From Acidobacteriota bacterium (GTDB taxonomy: Bacteria; Acidobacteriota; Terriglobia; Acidiferrales; UBA7541), in assembly GCA_013289665.1 (NCBI GenBank), contig JABCZN010000001.1, positions 434,001 to 498,000 of the forward strand: a stretch of 64,000 bases of DNA, given 5' to 3'. Positions 49,955 to 59,203 of the stretch are shown piece by piece; the first letter of the stretch is position 1, and the number at the start of each line of letters is the position of its first letter. The translations under genes and the position numbers were made by a program. The notes under the pieces are model-generated. The model did not search any database. It had not been told where the DNA came from and saw nothing but the letters and a program-made list of their open reading frames with translations.

Positions 49955-51142
49955 TCAGTCAGCGGCAGGAACGGTTCGCCGCAGTTTTGGCGTGGGTTTC
50001 TCGAAATTCAGAACGCTGGTCACGAACTGGCTGAGCGTGCCGCCCAGATGCCCCAGAACGCGCTGCTTCAGCGAACTGTAGTCCTGCGTGCCGCAGAAGA
50101 GATCACTCAGCAGCTGCCGAAACACCGCGTTGCGTTGCAGAAACTGCACCATGCGCGTCGTGACCGAGCAGCCGAGGAACGACCCGCGATAAAATCGGCG
50201 AACGATCCGCGCCGCAAATTCCAGTTCCAGCGAAAACGAAGCCCGCACCCGCGAGGGATACAACTCCGGGCAGCCTTCGGCGATCGACCGCCCCAGCAAT
50301 TCACCCGAGCGCATCGCGTAAAACAAGCCCTCGCCCGTTAGCGGGTCCACCCACGCGGCAGCATCGCCGCACATCGCCCAATTCCTGCCAATCACCGCGC
50401 GATCGGCAAGCGTGCGCACCTGCGGCGAAGGCAAGACGTGACTGTAGAATTTGGCGTTCTCTGTGGCAAACTTTTCCGCTGCGGCAAAGGAGTGCAGGTG
50501 CGAGCGAAGTTCGGTGCTGGTGTGCGAAGCCATGCTGCCGCAAATCCCCAGCGAAATGTGATCCGCCCGGGGAAACGACCAGATATAGCCCTCGAACTCC
50601 GGCAGAAACTTGATGATGATCTCTTCGGCCGATTGCGGCACGAAGTAGCCCTGGGTCATTTCCAGTTCATCCGCGGAGAGCGCCCGCGTGCCCGGCAGCA
50701 TCTGGTTGCGCGCGCCCGATGCGAGCACCACAAAATCCACATTGTGCCATTCGCCCTCGACACAATAGCGCGGCTTATCGCTCGATGTGTCAATCTGTTG
50801 CACCCGGCGGTGATGCACTTCGCAACCCGCTTCACGCGCGCGGTCGAGCAGAAATCCGTTCAGCACCCGCCGCGAATAAATCACGATTGGGTGTTTCAGG
50901 TCCAGCTTGGCGCGCTGGTTCTCCGCGCTGATGATTTCCACGTGGCGGACTAATTTCTTCGGGTGGGGATTATCCAGCAGAAAAGGAAAGTGTTCGGTGG
51001 CTTTGTAGGTAAGCCCCCCGCCGCACGGCTTTTCCCATGCAAGGTGCTCATCAAAAATATTTACGGCGTGTCCCGCACGCGCGAGTTGCTCCCCGCACAT
51101 GGCGCCAGAAGGCCCGCCACCGATGATGACAATCTCATCCAT
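49955..51142 (-). CDS. Geranylgeranyl-reductase-family FAD-dependent oxidoreductase
   Basis: A 395-residue flavoprotein. The FAD-binding Rossmann motif is IVIIGGGPSGAMCGEQLARA, and EKPCGGGLTYKA is the family motif after it. The NAD(P)-independent second FAD motif CGDAAAWVDPLTGEGLFYAM is present. The family reduces geranylgeranyl or menaquinone side chains, or archaeal lipids; in bacteria it can saturate polyprenyl chains. A role in quinone or carotenoid metabolism is an inference. It is 76 bp downstream of the membrane hydrolase on the same strand. Confidence 0.85.
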   Translation of the reverse strand: MDEIVIIGGGPSGAMCGEQLARAGHAVNIFDEHLAWEKPCGGGLTYKATEHFPFLLDNPHPKKLVRHVEIISAENQRAKLDLKHPIVIYSRRVLNGFLLDRAREAGCEVHHRRVQQIDTSSDKPRYCVEGEWHNVDFVVLASGARNQMLPGTRALSADELEMTQGYFVPQSAEEIIIKFLPEFEGYIWSFPRADHISLGICGSMASHTSTELRSHLHSFAAAEKFATENAKFYSHVLPSPQVRTLADRAVIGRNWAMCGDAAAWVDPLTGEGLFYAMRSGELLGRSIAEGCPELYPSRVRASFSLELEFAARIVRRFYRGSFLGCSVTTRMVQFLQRNAVFRQLLSDLFCGTQDYSSLKQRVLGHLGGTLSQFVTSVLNFEKPTPKLRRTVPAAD

Positions 51143-51218
51143 TTGTGCGTTCTAGTGGAACTATGTTCGCTTCTCCGGCTCAGGCGGGACAATCCAATTT
51201 GTGGGTGACCGGCGGCTC

Positions 51219-52727
51219 CTAGGACAAAGGAAAGAGCACCAGGCAAAAACCCGCTAAAAGTATAGCACCGAAGACCGCGGCCGCCGTGGCGGAAGCCGTC
51301 CGCCGGCGTACCAATCGTGCACCCAGCCGCATGAAGAGGAAAAAGAAGCCGAAGTAGGGCATCAGCAGCACTACCAGGATCTGGCCGCTGGCTAGCTCGA
51401 GGGTGCCGAGGACGAGCACCAGCCACGCCAACAGCAGGGCCAGGTAATCTAGGGCCAGCCGCTTGCGGGGCTCGCGGACCGGGCCAAGAAGAATTTCCAG
51501 TGCGTAAAGAAAGATAAAAGCGGCAAGGAAAAAGAGTGGGAAGCGCTCCCATCGTTCGAAGGTAAGCCACGAGCTCGTTATCGTCAGGTCGAACCACCCG
51601 GTAACCAGAAGGTGCAGAATCAGGCCGCCTGCCGCCGCGCTCAGCAGGACGCCGGGGGTGGCGGCAAACTTTTTCAAAGCAAGTTTCGGATGTAGCAAAC
51701 AAAGAATTATGCCAGCCAGCAGGAAGTAGCTGGCCAGATAGTCACCCTCATACAGCCCCAGCACGTGCAAGGGGATGAAGTGGCGGAGCAAAAAGACCAC
51801 CGCAAAGGAAACGAGCACTATCTCGGTCAGGAATCGAACCGTTTCGCGTGCACGCGGATCGCCCGGGGCTTCTTCGGGAGCAATCGTCGCCAGTTCCCGC
51901 AGAAACGGTCCGGACAGAAGCAGGATGCCCAGAAAGCCGAGCAGGCCTCCCCCCAAATAGAGCAAGCTGGGAAGTTGCGCGGGATTCGGCATGTTCAGCG
52001 CCCGCGCCGCCCACGCTTGCATGATCCGCGCCAGAACGGGGGAGAACAAAACGCTCACATGCGATTGCCCCGGAAGCGCACGAAACTGGATCGTCGGGTC
52101 CGTGTTGCCTGCCACCAGGTCCGCGGCGTTCGCCGCCAATCCCCGCGGTTCATACTGCCCGGCAGTGATCAACGTGTTCGGAAGGATCTGAGGCGAACTC
52201 TGGTACAGCAGTTTTTCCGGGGAAACGCCATGCTTTGCTTGCATGGGAGCCGGGGACAGTGCGATAACTCCCGCGGGACGGAACTCCGGCGCAAGGCGCA
52301 GGGCGATGGCTCCTCCCATCGAATGCCCGACGAGAATGGTGCGATCCGGCACGATCAGTCCGCGCGCCGACAATCCGCGCAGCAGCGAGCGCCCGCAGTC
52401 CTCCGCCTTCTCTGCCGTGAATGGACCAGGCGTGCGGCCGTGCCCGGGAAGATCCGGAACGTAAACCGTCAGTCCCAGCTCCGCAAAGCTGCGCGCCAGA
52501 TACCGCATGATGTATTTGTTCGCGGCCAGCCCGTGAAACAGCACGATTGCCCCCGAATTCGCCGGCGCGTCGCGTTTTTGAATGATGGTCATGTCCGCGC
52601 GGCACGCGCCCGCAACCGCGTTCACGCGTTTTTCGACGTAGCCCCGCCCTCCCGCATAGGTCCACAGCACACCCACAATCAAAAGCGCGGTCCCGGCCAG
52701 CGCTTGCCAGATCGGTTTGCGATTCAT
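51219..52727 (-). CDS. Alpha/beta-hydrolase fused to a polytopic membrane domain
   Basis: A 502-residue protein. After one N-terminal membrane helix (about 8-26) comes a lysophospholipase-type hydrolase domain (about 45-235): [20 protein letters not shown], the nucleophile elbow [14 protein letters not shown] (Ser136) and His223 in GQSHVSV. The rest (about 250-502) has seven or eight hydrophobic helices with no recognised family. The membrane part could present or receive lipid or polyprenyl substrate; this is an inference. The ATG at 52727 is two bases from the possible start of the divergent hldE-type gene. Confidence 0.78.
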   Translation of the reverse strand: MNRKPIWQALAGTALLIVGVLWTYAGGRGYVEKRVNAVAGACRADMTIIQKRDAPANSGAIVLFHGLAANKYIMRYLARSFAELGLTVYVPDLPGHGRTPGPFTAEKAEDCGRSLLRGLSARGLIVPDRTILVGHSMGGAIALRLAPEFRPAGVIALSPAPMQAKHGVSPEKLLYQSSPQILPNTLITAGQYEPRGLAANAADLVAGNTDPTIQFRALPGQSHVSVLFSPVLARIMQAWAARALNMPNPAQLPSLLYLGGGLLGFLGILLLSGPFLRELATIAPEEAPGDPRARETVRFLTEIVLVSFAVVFLLRHFIPLHVLGLYEGDYLASYFLLAGIILCLLHPKLALKKFAATPGVLLSAAAGGLILHLLVTGWFDLTITSSWLTFERWERFPLFFLAAFIFLYALEILLGPVREPRKRLALDYLALLLAWLVLVLGTLELASGQILVVLLMPYFGFFFLFMRLGARLVRRRTASATAAAVFGAILLAGFCLVLFPLS

Positions 52728-52765
52728 GGGTGCAACACGCCGCGCCGGCAGTGTTCACGATCGGC

Positions 52766-53302
52766 ATGATAGAATTGGAATTGACCCGGATTGGCGTGGA
52801 CGTCGTCAGTAGCAAGCATGGAGACCCTTTGCACCCCGCAGTTTTAACTCTTGAGAAACTCATTTTGCAGTTTGGCCCGGGGAAACGCAACGGCAGGCGC
52901 GTGGTCTTCACCAACGGGTGCTTTGATCTCCTGCATCCCGGCCACATCCGGCTTCTTGAAGCGGCCCGCTCGAAGGGAGACGCGTTAGTCGTCGGTCTGA
53001 ATAGTGACGAGAGCGTCTGCACGTTGAAAGGCACCGGCCGTCCCGTGATTCCGGAACAAGAGCGCGCGGAGATTCTAGCGAACTTTGAATGTGTGGACGC
53101 GGTGGTAGTCTTCGATGAATTGACCCCGCAAAAAACTGTTGCCGCGCTGCTCCCCGATATCCTGGTAAAAGGCGGCGACTGGCCGGGGAACCAGATCGTT
53201 GGACGCGAAGAAGTCGAAGCCGCCGGAGGGGAAGTGGATTTGATCGACGTCGTCGAAGGCTATTCGACGACGGAAATCCTTCGCCGTATCCAATCCATGT
53301 AG
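52766..53302 (+). CDS. rfaE2: Heptose-1-phosphate adenylyltransferase (RfaE2/HldE C-terminal type)
   Basis: A 178-residue nucleotidyltransferase. The cytidylyltransferase-fold motif [20 protein letters not shown] contains the HxGH signature (HPGH), and [27 protein letters not shown] and [11 protein letters not shown] follow. In HldE this domain adenylates D-glycero-D-manno-heptose-1-phosphate for LPS core synthesis; here it is a stand-alone protein. The kinase part is not in the window. The ATG at 52766 is used; a GTG at 52730 would add 12 residues. The stop codon lies in a GTAG-type repeat, and mfd follows 37 bp later. Confidence 0.88.
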   Translation: MIELELTRIGVDVVSSKHGDPLHPAVLTLEKLILQFGPGKRNGRRVVFTNGCFDLLHPGHIRLLEAARSKGDALVVGLNSDESVCTLKGTGRPVIPEQERAEILANFECVDAVVVFDELTPQKTVAALLPDILVKGGDWPGNQIVGREEVEAAGGEVDLIDVVEGYSTTEILRRIQSM

Positions 53303-53331
53303 TGGCCGACCTTTAGGCCTGCCAAGTCGGC
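53301..53331. repeat. GTAGTGGCCGACC-type repeat
   Basis: AGTGGCCGACCTTTAGGCCT then GCCAAGTCGG. It begins within the TAG stop codon of the rfaE2 gene. It belongs with 37203, 38321 and 45300. Confidence 0.5.
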
Positions 53332-53396
53332 TGACCCAAGTGTCCCGCCCGTCAGCGGCGAACCTTGGCACGGTGACAAAAAGTTTTCTAAGAAGC

Positions 53397-56300
53397 ATGA
53401 TACTGCCCGCGGTTCGAGAACGATTGGAACGTCTGCTGCGCCACCCCTCCTTGGATGGTGCGTTGGGAGAACTACGCGCAGGCGCGGGCCTCGTGGGTCT
53501 TTCCGGCCTCCAGGACGTCGCCAAAGCTCTCTGCACCGCCTACTTCACCCACGAACTGCGCCGCCCAGCATTCTTTCTCACCGAAAGCAATCGCCGCGCC
53601 GAGGAACTCGCCGAAAGCGTCCGTTTCTTCGCCCAGATTTTCCCCGGGGTAGCCGGCGGCGTGGCGGTCTTGCCCGCGTTTGACAACCTGCCGTGGGATT
53701 CCCAACCGCCGCACGCGGACATTCTGGAACGCCGCGCGGCGGCACTCTACCGCCTCGCGAACGGCGAAGCTTCCCTGGTGGTTGCGCCGATGGCCGCCGC
53801 GTTGTGGCGCTATCAGGATCCTTACGTCTATTTGACGCTCGCGCAAATCCTCGCCAAGGATTCCGAGGTTTCCCACGAAACCCTAATCAAACACCTCGGC
53901 AGCATCGGCTACGCGCGCACGGAAATGGTGGACCTGCCCGGCCAGTTTGCCGTCCGCGGCGGGATCATCGACGTTTTTTCTCCCGAAGCCCTGCGGCCCG
54001 TCCGCATCGAACTCCTCGGCGACACGGTCGAATCTGTCCGCGAATTCGATCCGCGCACCCAGCGCTCCGTCGCTCCCGTCAACAAGACCACCATCCTGCC
54101 CCTCACTGAGTGGAGTGTCCCCGCCCCCGGCAGCCGTGAAGCTGAAGACTGGGAACCCGGGCGCTGGATGGGCGCCACCTCGGAAGCAGGTGGAAGCGCA
54201 CTGTTAGAACTGGCCGAAAGCTCGCTGAAGCCAATCGTGTTCCTCGATGACCCGGTGGCGCTGCGCGAGGCCGGAAGGAAATTGCAGGAAGCCGCAACGG
54301 AAAATTACGAGCGCCACGGGCACGCCAATTCACCTGAAGTTGCGCACTACTTCTGGAGCGAAACGGACTGGGAACGCGCGTTGGTGAAAACTTCGCGTGT
54401 CGAGTTGGAGCAACTGAATCTCGCCGAAAACGGTGGCCAGCGTTTCGAGCTCAGCTCGCGCCCAAGCCCGCGCTTCCACGGCGACGTCGTGGCCTGCGTC
54501 GGCGACGTGAAGTCTCAGCTCGCTTCCGGCGGCACCGTCTACCTGACGGCGGCCAGTCTCGGCGAGCTCGAGCGCTACGCCGACATCTGCCGCGAATATG
54601 AAGTTCCCTATGTGCTCGGCGAGACCGAAGAAGCCGCCTCGGGTTTCACCGCCGAAAGCGCCACGGAAAGCGCGGCCCTGGTATTAGTGCGCGCACCGTT
54701 TGCGCAAGGCGTTTCGTTCCCCGAAGCGAAGGTTACGATTTACGGCAACGCGGATCTGTTCGACGTAACGCCGTCCGTCGAGCGCCCCAGCCGCAAGATT
54801 CGCACCAGCGGGTTTTTCGCCGATTTTGCGGAGTTGAAACCCGGCGATTACGTAGTGCACGTGGACCACGGCATCGGGCAGTTCGAAGGCTTGCGGCTGA
54901 TCGAATCGGAAGGCCGCCGCGGTGAATTCATGCTGCTCCGCTACGTGGACGAGGCGCGGCTCTACGTCCCGCTCGAGCGCATGGACCTGGTGCAAAGCTA
55001 CCGCGTAGTCGAAGGTTCGGAGCCAACATTGGACAAGTTGGGGGGCACCGCCTGGGCGACGCGCAAAACACGCGTCAGGAAATCGCTCGAAGACATGGCC
55101 GACCAGTTGCTCGCCCTCTACGCCGAGCGCAAGACCGCCGAAGGTTTCGCGTTTGCTCCTGACGGCGCCTGGCAACGCGAATTCGAAGACGCCTTCGAAT
55201 TTGAAGAAACCGCGGACCAACGCACCGCCATCGCCGATATTAAGAAGGATCTGGAAAAGCCCACGCCCATGGACCGCCTGCTCTGCGGCGACGTCGGCTA
55301 TGGCAAAACGGAAGTGGCCATGCGCGCCGCGTTCAAGGCGGTCGCCGATAACAAACAGATCGCGGTCCTCACGCCAACGACCGTGCTCGCATTTCAGCAT
55401 TTTGAAACCTTCAAAAAACGCTTCGCAGCCTTTCCCACGCGCATTGAAATGCTCAGCCGGTTCCGCACCGCCGCCGAACAAAAAGTAATCCTCGCCGATC
55501 TCGAAGCCGGAAAAGTGGACATCGTCATCGGCACCCACCGCCTGCTCTCGAAGGACATAACGTTTCACGACCTCGGCTTGTTAATCGTGGATGAGGAGCA
55601 GCGCTTCGGCGTTGCGCACAAAGAGCGGCTGAAAGAAATGCGCAAAAACGTGCACGCGCTGGCCCTTTCCGCAACGCCAATCCCGCGCACGCTGCACATG
55701 TCGCTGGTCGGCTTGCGCGATATGTCACTGATTGAAACTCCGCCGCGTGACCGCCTGGCGATTCAAACGTCGGTGGCGCCCTTCAGCGAAGAGCTGGTCC
55801 GCCGCGCAATCGAAAACGAAATGGCTCGCGACGGCCAGGTCTATTTCATCCACAACCGCGTCGAATCCATCTATTCGCTCGCCTCGCTGGTCGGCAAGCT
55901 GGTACCGAAAGCGCGCGTTGTGGTTGCCCACGGCCAGATGGGCGAAAAAGAGCTGGAAGCCGTCATGCTGAAATTTATCCGCGACGAAGCCGACGTTCTC
56001 GTAGCCACCACGATTGTCGAAAACGGTCTGGACATCCCGCGCGCGAACACTATCCTCATCAATCGCGCCGACCGCCTCGGCCTCGCCGAGCTGTACCAGC
56101 TGCGCGGCCGCGTCGGTCGCTCGCACCATCGCGCCTACGCCTACCTCCTCGTTCCGACCGAAAAAATACTGTCCGACATCGCCCGCAAACGCCTCGCCGC
56201 CATGAAGGAATTCAGCGAACTCGGCGCCGGCTTCCGCATCGCGGCGCTGGACCTGGAACTCCGAGGCGCTGGCAACCTCCTCGGCCGCCAGCAGCACGGC

Positions 56301-56822
56301 CACATCGAATCCATCGGCTTCGATCTCTACGTCCAGATGCTTGAAGGCGCCGTGGCCAAGCTCAAGGGTGAAGAGTCCATGCCCGAGCTACGCACCACGC
56401 TCAGCCTCGGCATGGACGTGCGCATCCCGCAGGAGTACATCCCCAGCGAAAATCTGCGCCTCCGCACCTACAAACGCGTCTCCACCATCGCCACCGAAGA
56501 CGAAAAGCAGGACGTGCGCAAGGAACTGGAAGACCGTTTCGGCGCCATGCCCAAATCGGTAGAAAACCTTTTGGAGTACGCCATGCTCAAATCAATCAGC
56601 GAGAAGTTGCGCATCGCTTCGGTGGAACGCCAGGGAACGCGTGTCGCGCTGAGGTTCCACCCGGAAACACAATTGGACCCCGCCGCCGTCGTCAAAGTTG
56701 TGCGCTCCGGGAAGGGCATCAAGCTCGACCCCAGCGGCGTACTGTGGATGGAGCTCCAGCGGGGAGAATCGGTCCCCGGAGCGCTCAGAAACGTATTGCT
56801 CGGTTTGCGAGGAGAAGGCTAA
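53397..56822 (+). CDS. mfd: Transcription-repair coupling factor Mfd
   Basis: An 1141-residue Mfd. It displaces stalled RNA polymerase and recruits UvrA. A UvrB-like N-terminus, RNA-polymerase-interaction domain (about residues 490-560, with GDYVVHVDHGIGQFEGL) and a RecG-like translocase follow in order. Helicase motifs include GDVGYGKTEVAMRA (I), DEEQRFGV (II), ALSATPIPRTLHM (III) and LRGRVGRSHHRAYAYLL (VI). The ATG at 53397 is used; GTG at 53340 would add 19 residues. It follows rfaE2 by about 94 bp and is 21 bp ahead of the surA-like gene. Confidence 0.95.
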   Translation: MILPAVRERLERLLRHPSLDGALGELRAGAGLVGLSGLQDVAKALCTAYFTHELRRPAFFLTESNRRAEELAESVRFFAQIFPGVAGGVAVLPAFDNLPWDSQPPHADILERRAAALYRLANGEASLVVAPMAAALWRYQDPYVYLTLAQILAKDSEVSHETLIKHLGSIGYARTEMVDLPGQFAVRGGIIDVFSPEALRPVRIELLGDTVESVREFDPRTQRSVAPVNKTTILPLTEWSVPAPGSREAEDWEPGRWMGATSEAGGSALLELAESSLKPIVFLDDPVALREAGRKLQEAATENYERHGHANSPEVAHYFWSETDWERALVKTSRVELEQLNLAENGGQRFELSSRPSPRFHGDVVACVGDVKSQLASGGTVYLTAASLGELERYADICREYEVPYVLGETEEAASGFTAESATESAALVLVRAPFAQGVSFPEAKVTIYGNADLFDVTPSVERPSRKIRTSGFFADFAELKPGDYVVHVDHGIGQFEGLRLIESEGRRGEFMLLRYVDEARLYVPLERMDLVQSYRVVEGSEPTLDKLGGTAWATRKTRVRKSLEDMADQLLALYAERKTAEGFAFAPDGAWQREFEDAFEFEETADQRTAIADIKKDLEKPTPMDRLLCGDVGYGKTEVAMRAAFKAVADNKQIAVLTPTTVLAFQHFETFKKRFAAFPTRIEMLSRFRTAAEQKVILADLEAGKVDIVIGTHRLLSKDITFHDLGLLIVDEEQRFGVAHKERLKEMRKNVHALALSATPIPRTLHMSLVGLRDMSLIETPPRDRLAIQTSVAPFSEELVRRAIENEMARDGQVYFIHNRVESIYSLASLVGKLVPKARVVVAHGQMGEKELEAVMLKFIRDEADVLVATTIVENGLDIPRANTILINRADRLGLAELYQLRGRVGRSHHRAYAYLLVPTEKILSDIARKRLAAMKEFSELGAGFRIAALDLELRGAGNLLGRQQHGHIESIGFDLYVQMLEGAVAKLKGEESMPELRTTLSLGMDVRIPQEYIPSENLRLRTYKRVSTIATEDEKQDVRKELEDRFGAMPKSVENLLEYAMLKSISEKLRIASVERQGTRVALRFHPETQLDPAAVVKVVRSGKGIKLDPSGVLWMELQRGESVPGALRNVLLGLRGEG

Positions 56823-56843
56823 ACTCACTGAATGGGGAAAATA

Positions 56844-58094
56844 ATGAAGAAGACTGTCTTGCTAGCCGGATTGATGTTTGCCCTGCCGCTCCTGGCGCAG
56901 AACCCGCCGGCCAACCCTCCGCCGCCAGACAACCCGCCGACGCAGAAACCGCCTTCTCTCGAAGCTCCGCAGATGGCCGCGCCAGAGCCGGAACAGCCCA
57001 AGAAGCCGGCCACCCCCGCCGCCAAACCAACCAAGCCCGGGAAACCCGCCTTGACCGGTGAAGGAAAAGTGGTCGAAGAGATCATCGCGCGTGTGAACAA
57101 CGAGATCATCACCAGCTCCGAGCTTGAAAAGGCGCGCGCGGCAGCCGCGGAGGATGCCCAGCAGGAATGTAGCGGGCGGTGCACTCCCGAGCAACTGCAA
57201 GTCGCCGTGGAAGACCGCCAGAAATTTGCCCTGCGTGATTTGATTGACCAGTCGCTGCTGGCGCAACGTGGCAAGGATATGGGCATCAACGTCGAGGGTG
57301 ACGTGGTCAAGCAACTGGACACGATCCGCATCCAGAACAAGCTGAAAACAATGGAAGAGCTGGAAAGCGCGATCGCCAAAGAAGGGTTGAACTTTGACGA
57401 TTTCAAGAACAACATCCGCAACAAGCTACTCACTCAGGAAGTCATCCGCCGCGAGGTCGGCTCGCACATCAACATCGGCCACGATGAAACGCAGAAATAT
57501 TACGAGGAACACAAAAAGGAATTCGTGAAGCCGGAGCAAGTGGCGCTGCGCGCGATCGAGATCAGCACGGACGCGAAGAAAGACACCGAAGTCCCCGATC
57601 TGAAAAAGAAGGCGGACGACCTGCTGCGGCGCATCAAGGACGGCGAGGATTTCGCGACGCTGGCCAAGCGTTTCTCCGACGGCAGCACCGCCCAGCAGGG
57701 AGGCTTCCTCGGCGTCTACAAACGCGGCGAACTCTCGAAGCAGCTTGAAGACCAGGTCTTTGCAATGAAAAAGAATCAACTCACCGATGTGATTGAGACC
57801 AAACAGGGGTACCTGATTTTGCAGGTGCTGGAGCGCTATGAAGAGGGCGAGCAGCCGTTCGAGAAAGTGGAAAACGAAATCATGGACCACCTCTACAGCG
57901 AACGGATGGAGCCGGCACTCCGCGAGTATCTGAAAACGCTGCGCGAGCAGAGCTACGTGGTGGTCAAGCCTGGCTATCAGGACATGGCCGGCGGCGGCAA
58001 TTCCGAGATTCAAGAAGTCAGCGCGACGCCGGAAGCGTCGAAAACCAAAAAGCCGCACAAGAAATATCTGCTGTTCGGAAAAAGAAACGGGTAA
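56844..58094 (+). CDS. SurA-like peptidyl-prolyl isomerase/chaperone
   Basis: A 416-residue exported protein. The signal peptide (MKKTVLLAGLMFALPLLAQ) is followed by a Pro-rich linker (about 20-70), a SurA N-terminal-like domain (VVEEIIARVNNEIITSSELE) and one parvulin domain (FATLAKRFSDGSTAQQGGFL, LSKQLEDQVFAMKKNQLTDV). SurA escorts outer-membrane beta-barrel proteins. Only one parvulin domain is present, against two in E. coli SurA. The ATG at 56844 with GGGGAAAATA is preferred over 56832. It lies 5 bp before yhaM and 21 bp after mfd, so one operon. Confidence 0.9.
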   Translation: MKKTVLLAGLMFALPLLAQNPPANPPPPDNPPTQKPPSLEAPQMAAPEPEQPKKPATPAAKPTKPGKPALTGEGKVVEEIIARVNNEIITSSELEKARAAAAEDAQQECSGRCTPEQLQVAVEDRQKFALRDLIDQSLLAQRGKDMGINVEGDVVKQLDTIRIQNKLKTMEELESAIAKEGLNFDDFKNNIRNKLLTQEVIRREVGSHINIGHDETQKYYEEHKKEFVKPEQVALRAIEISTDAKKDTEVPDLKKKADDLLRRIKDGEDFATLAKRFSDGSTAQQGGFLGVYKRGELSKQLEDQVFAMKKNQLTDVIETKQGYLILQVLERYEEGEQPFEKVENEIMDHLYSERMEPALREYLKTLREQSYVVVKPGYQDMAGGGNSEIQEVSATPEASKTKKPHKKYLLFGKRNG

Positions 58095-58099
58095 GCCGA

Positions 58100-59077
58100 G
58101 TGAAAAAACTCTTTGTTAAGGACCTCGAACCAGACCCATCCATCACCGGGTTTTTTCTGGTTCACGAAAAAGAAGTCCGCAACACCGCCGGCGGCAAGCC
58201 GTACTTGCGCATGGAACTTGGCGACCGCACCGGCACGGTGGAAGCCCGCATGTGGGACCAGTTTGACGCCTTGGCCAGGGAAGTGGGCCGCGACGATTTC
58301 ATCAGAGTTCAGGGCCGCGTCGAGCTATACCGCAACAAGCCGCAGCTTACCTTGCAGCAGTTCCGCGTTGCCAAACCCGAGGAGATTGACCTGGGCGACT
58401 TTTTGCCCTGCACGCCATACGACGTGGAAAAACTCTACCAGCAGATCCTGGGATTCATCGAAGAGATGAAAAATCCGTGGCTGAAGAAGCTGACTTCAAA
58501 AATCCTGACCCACCCGAGCAACGTCGCGCGATTCAAGCGAGCTCCCGCCGCGAAAGTGATGCACCACGCCTACATCGGCGGCTTGATCGAGCACGTGGTC
58601 GGCTTGTGCGGGCTGGCGAAACTGATTGCCGCTCACTATTCCGAGCTCGACGTGGATTTACTTCTGACGGCGGCGCTGCTCCACGACGTCGGCAAACTCG
58701 ATGAGTTGTGCTACGAGCGTGCGGTCAGCTACACCGCCGAAGGTCAACTTCTGGGCCACATCACCATGGAGCTCGAAAGCGTCTCCAAGGAGATGGACGC
58801 CATCGAAGGCTTCCCCGAAAAACTGAAGACCGTCGTGCAGCACATCCTGATCAGCCATCACGGCGAGTACGAATTCGGCTCGCCCAAGCTGCCGATGATT
58901 CGCGAAGCTCTGGCGTTCCACTACATGGACGACCTGGACTCGAAGATGGGCGCCGTTCGCGCGGCACTGGCGATTGATTCCGGCGAGCCGGAATGGTCCG
59001 CCTACAGCGGCGCGCTCGGACGCAAGTTCCTGCGCCTCGAGAGGTTCCTGAAGGAAGAATCGCCCGCAAGGAAGTGA
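58100..59077 (+). CDS. YhaM-type 3'-5' exoribonuclease (OB fold plus HD domain)
   Basis: A 325-residue protein. The N-terminal OB-fold nucleic-acid-binding domain (about 15-95; PYLRMELGDRTGTVEARMWD) is followed by an HD domain (about 150-290) with HHAYIGGLIEHVVGLC, LLHDVGKLDEL (His195-Asp196) and LISHHGEYEFGSPKLP. This is the arrangement of YhaM, a Mn-dependent 3'-5' exoribonuclease or single-strand DNase. The GTG start at 58100 lies 5 bp after the surA-like stop. A REP doublet follows the stop codon. Confidence 0.9.
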   Translation: MKKLFVKDLEPDPSITGFFLVHEKEVRNTAGGKPYLRMELGDRTGTVEARMWDQFDALAREVGRDDFIRVQGRVELYRNKPQLTLQQFRVAKPEEIDLGDFLPCTPYDVEKLYQQILGFIEEMKNPWLKKLTSKILTHPSNVARFKRAPAAKVMHHAYIGGLIEHVVGLCGLAKLIAAHYSELDVDLLLTAALLHDVGKLDELCYERAVSYTAEGQLLGHITMELESVSKEMDAIEGFPEKLKTVVQHILISHHGEYEFGSPKLPMIREALAFHYMDDLDSKMGAVRAALAIDSGEPEWSAYSGALGRKFLRLERFLKEESPARK

Positions 59078-59079
59078 CT

Positions 59080-59193
59080 TTTGAGTGCGGCAGCAACGTG
59101 GCCGCTTCAGAGGTGCGAACTGCTTCAAAAAAGTTAAGTTGAGAGAAAGCGCTTAGACCGCAAAAGCGGGAGCTCCACTCCCGCACTCAAAAC
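59080..59193. repeat. REP doublet R8/R9 in inverted orientation
   Basis: R8 (59080-59110) reads TTTTGAGTGCGGCAGCAACG then TGGCCGCTTC. R9 (59161-59193) reads CAAAAGCGGGAGCTCCACTC then CCGCACTCAAAAC, which is the reverse complement of a TTTTGAGTGCGGGAGTGGAG-type copy. The 50-bp spacer has no features. The two elements face each other between convergent yhaM and SpoIIE genes, so the region can fold as one large cruciform, like a REPIN. Confidence 0.8.
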
Positions 59194-59203
59194 GCCGCCT
59201 ATC

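Noticed and set aside
51219..53302. LPS heptose operon
   Set aside because: Only a stand-alone adenylyltransferase is present; no heptose kinase, GmhA/GmhB or heptosyltransferase is nearby.
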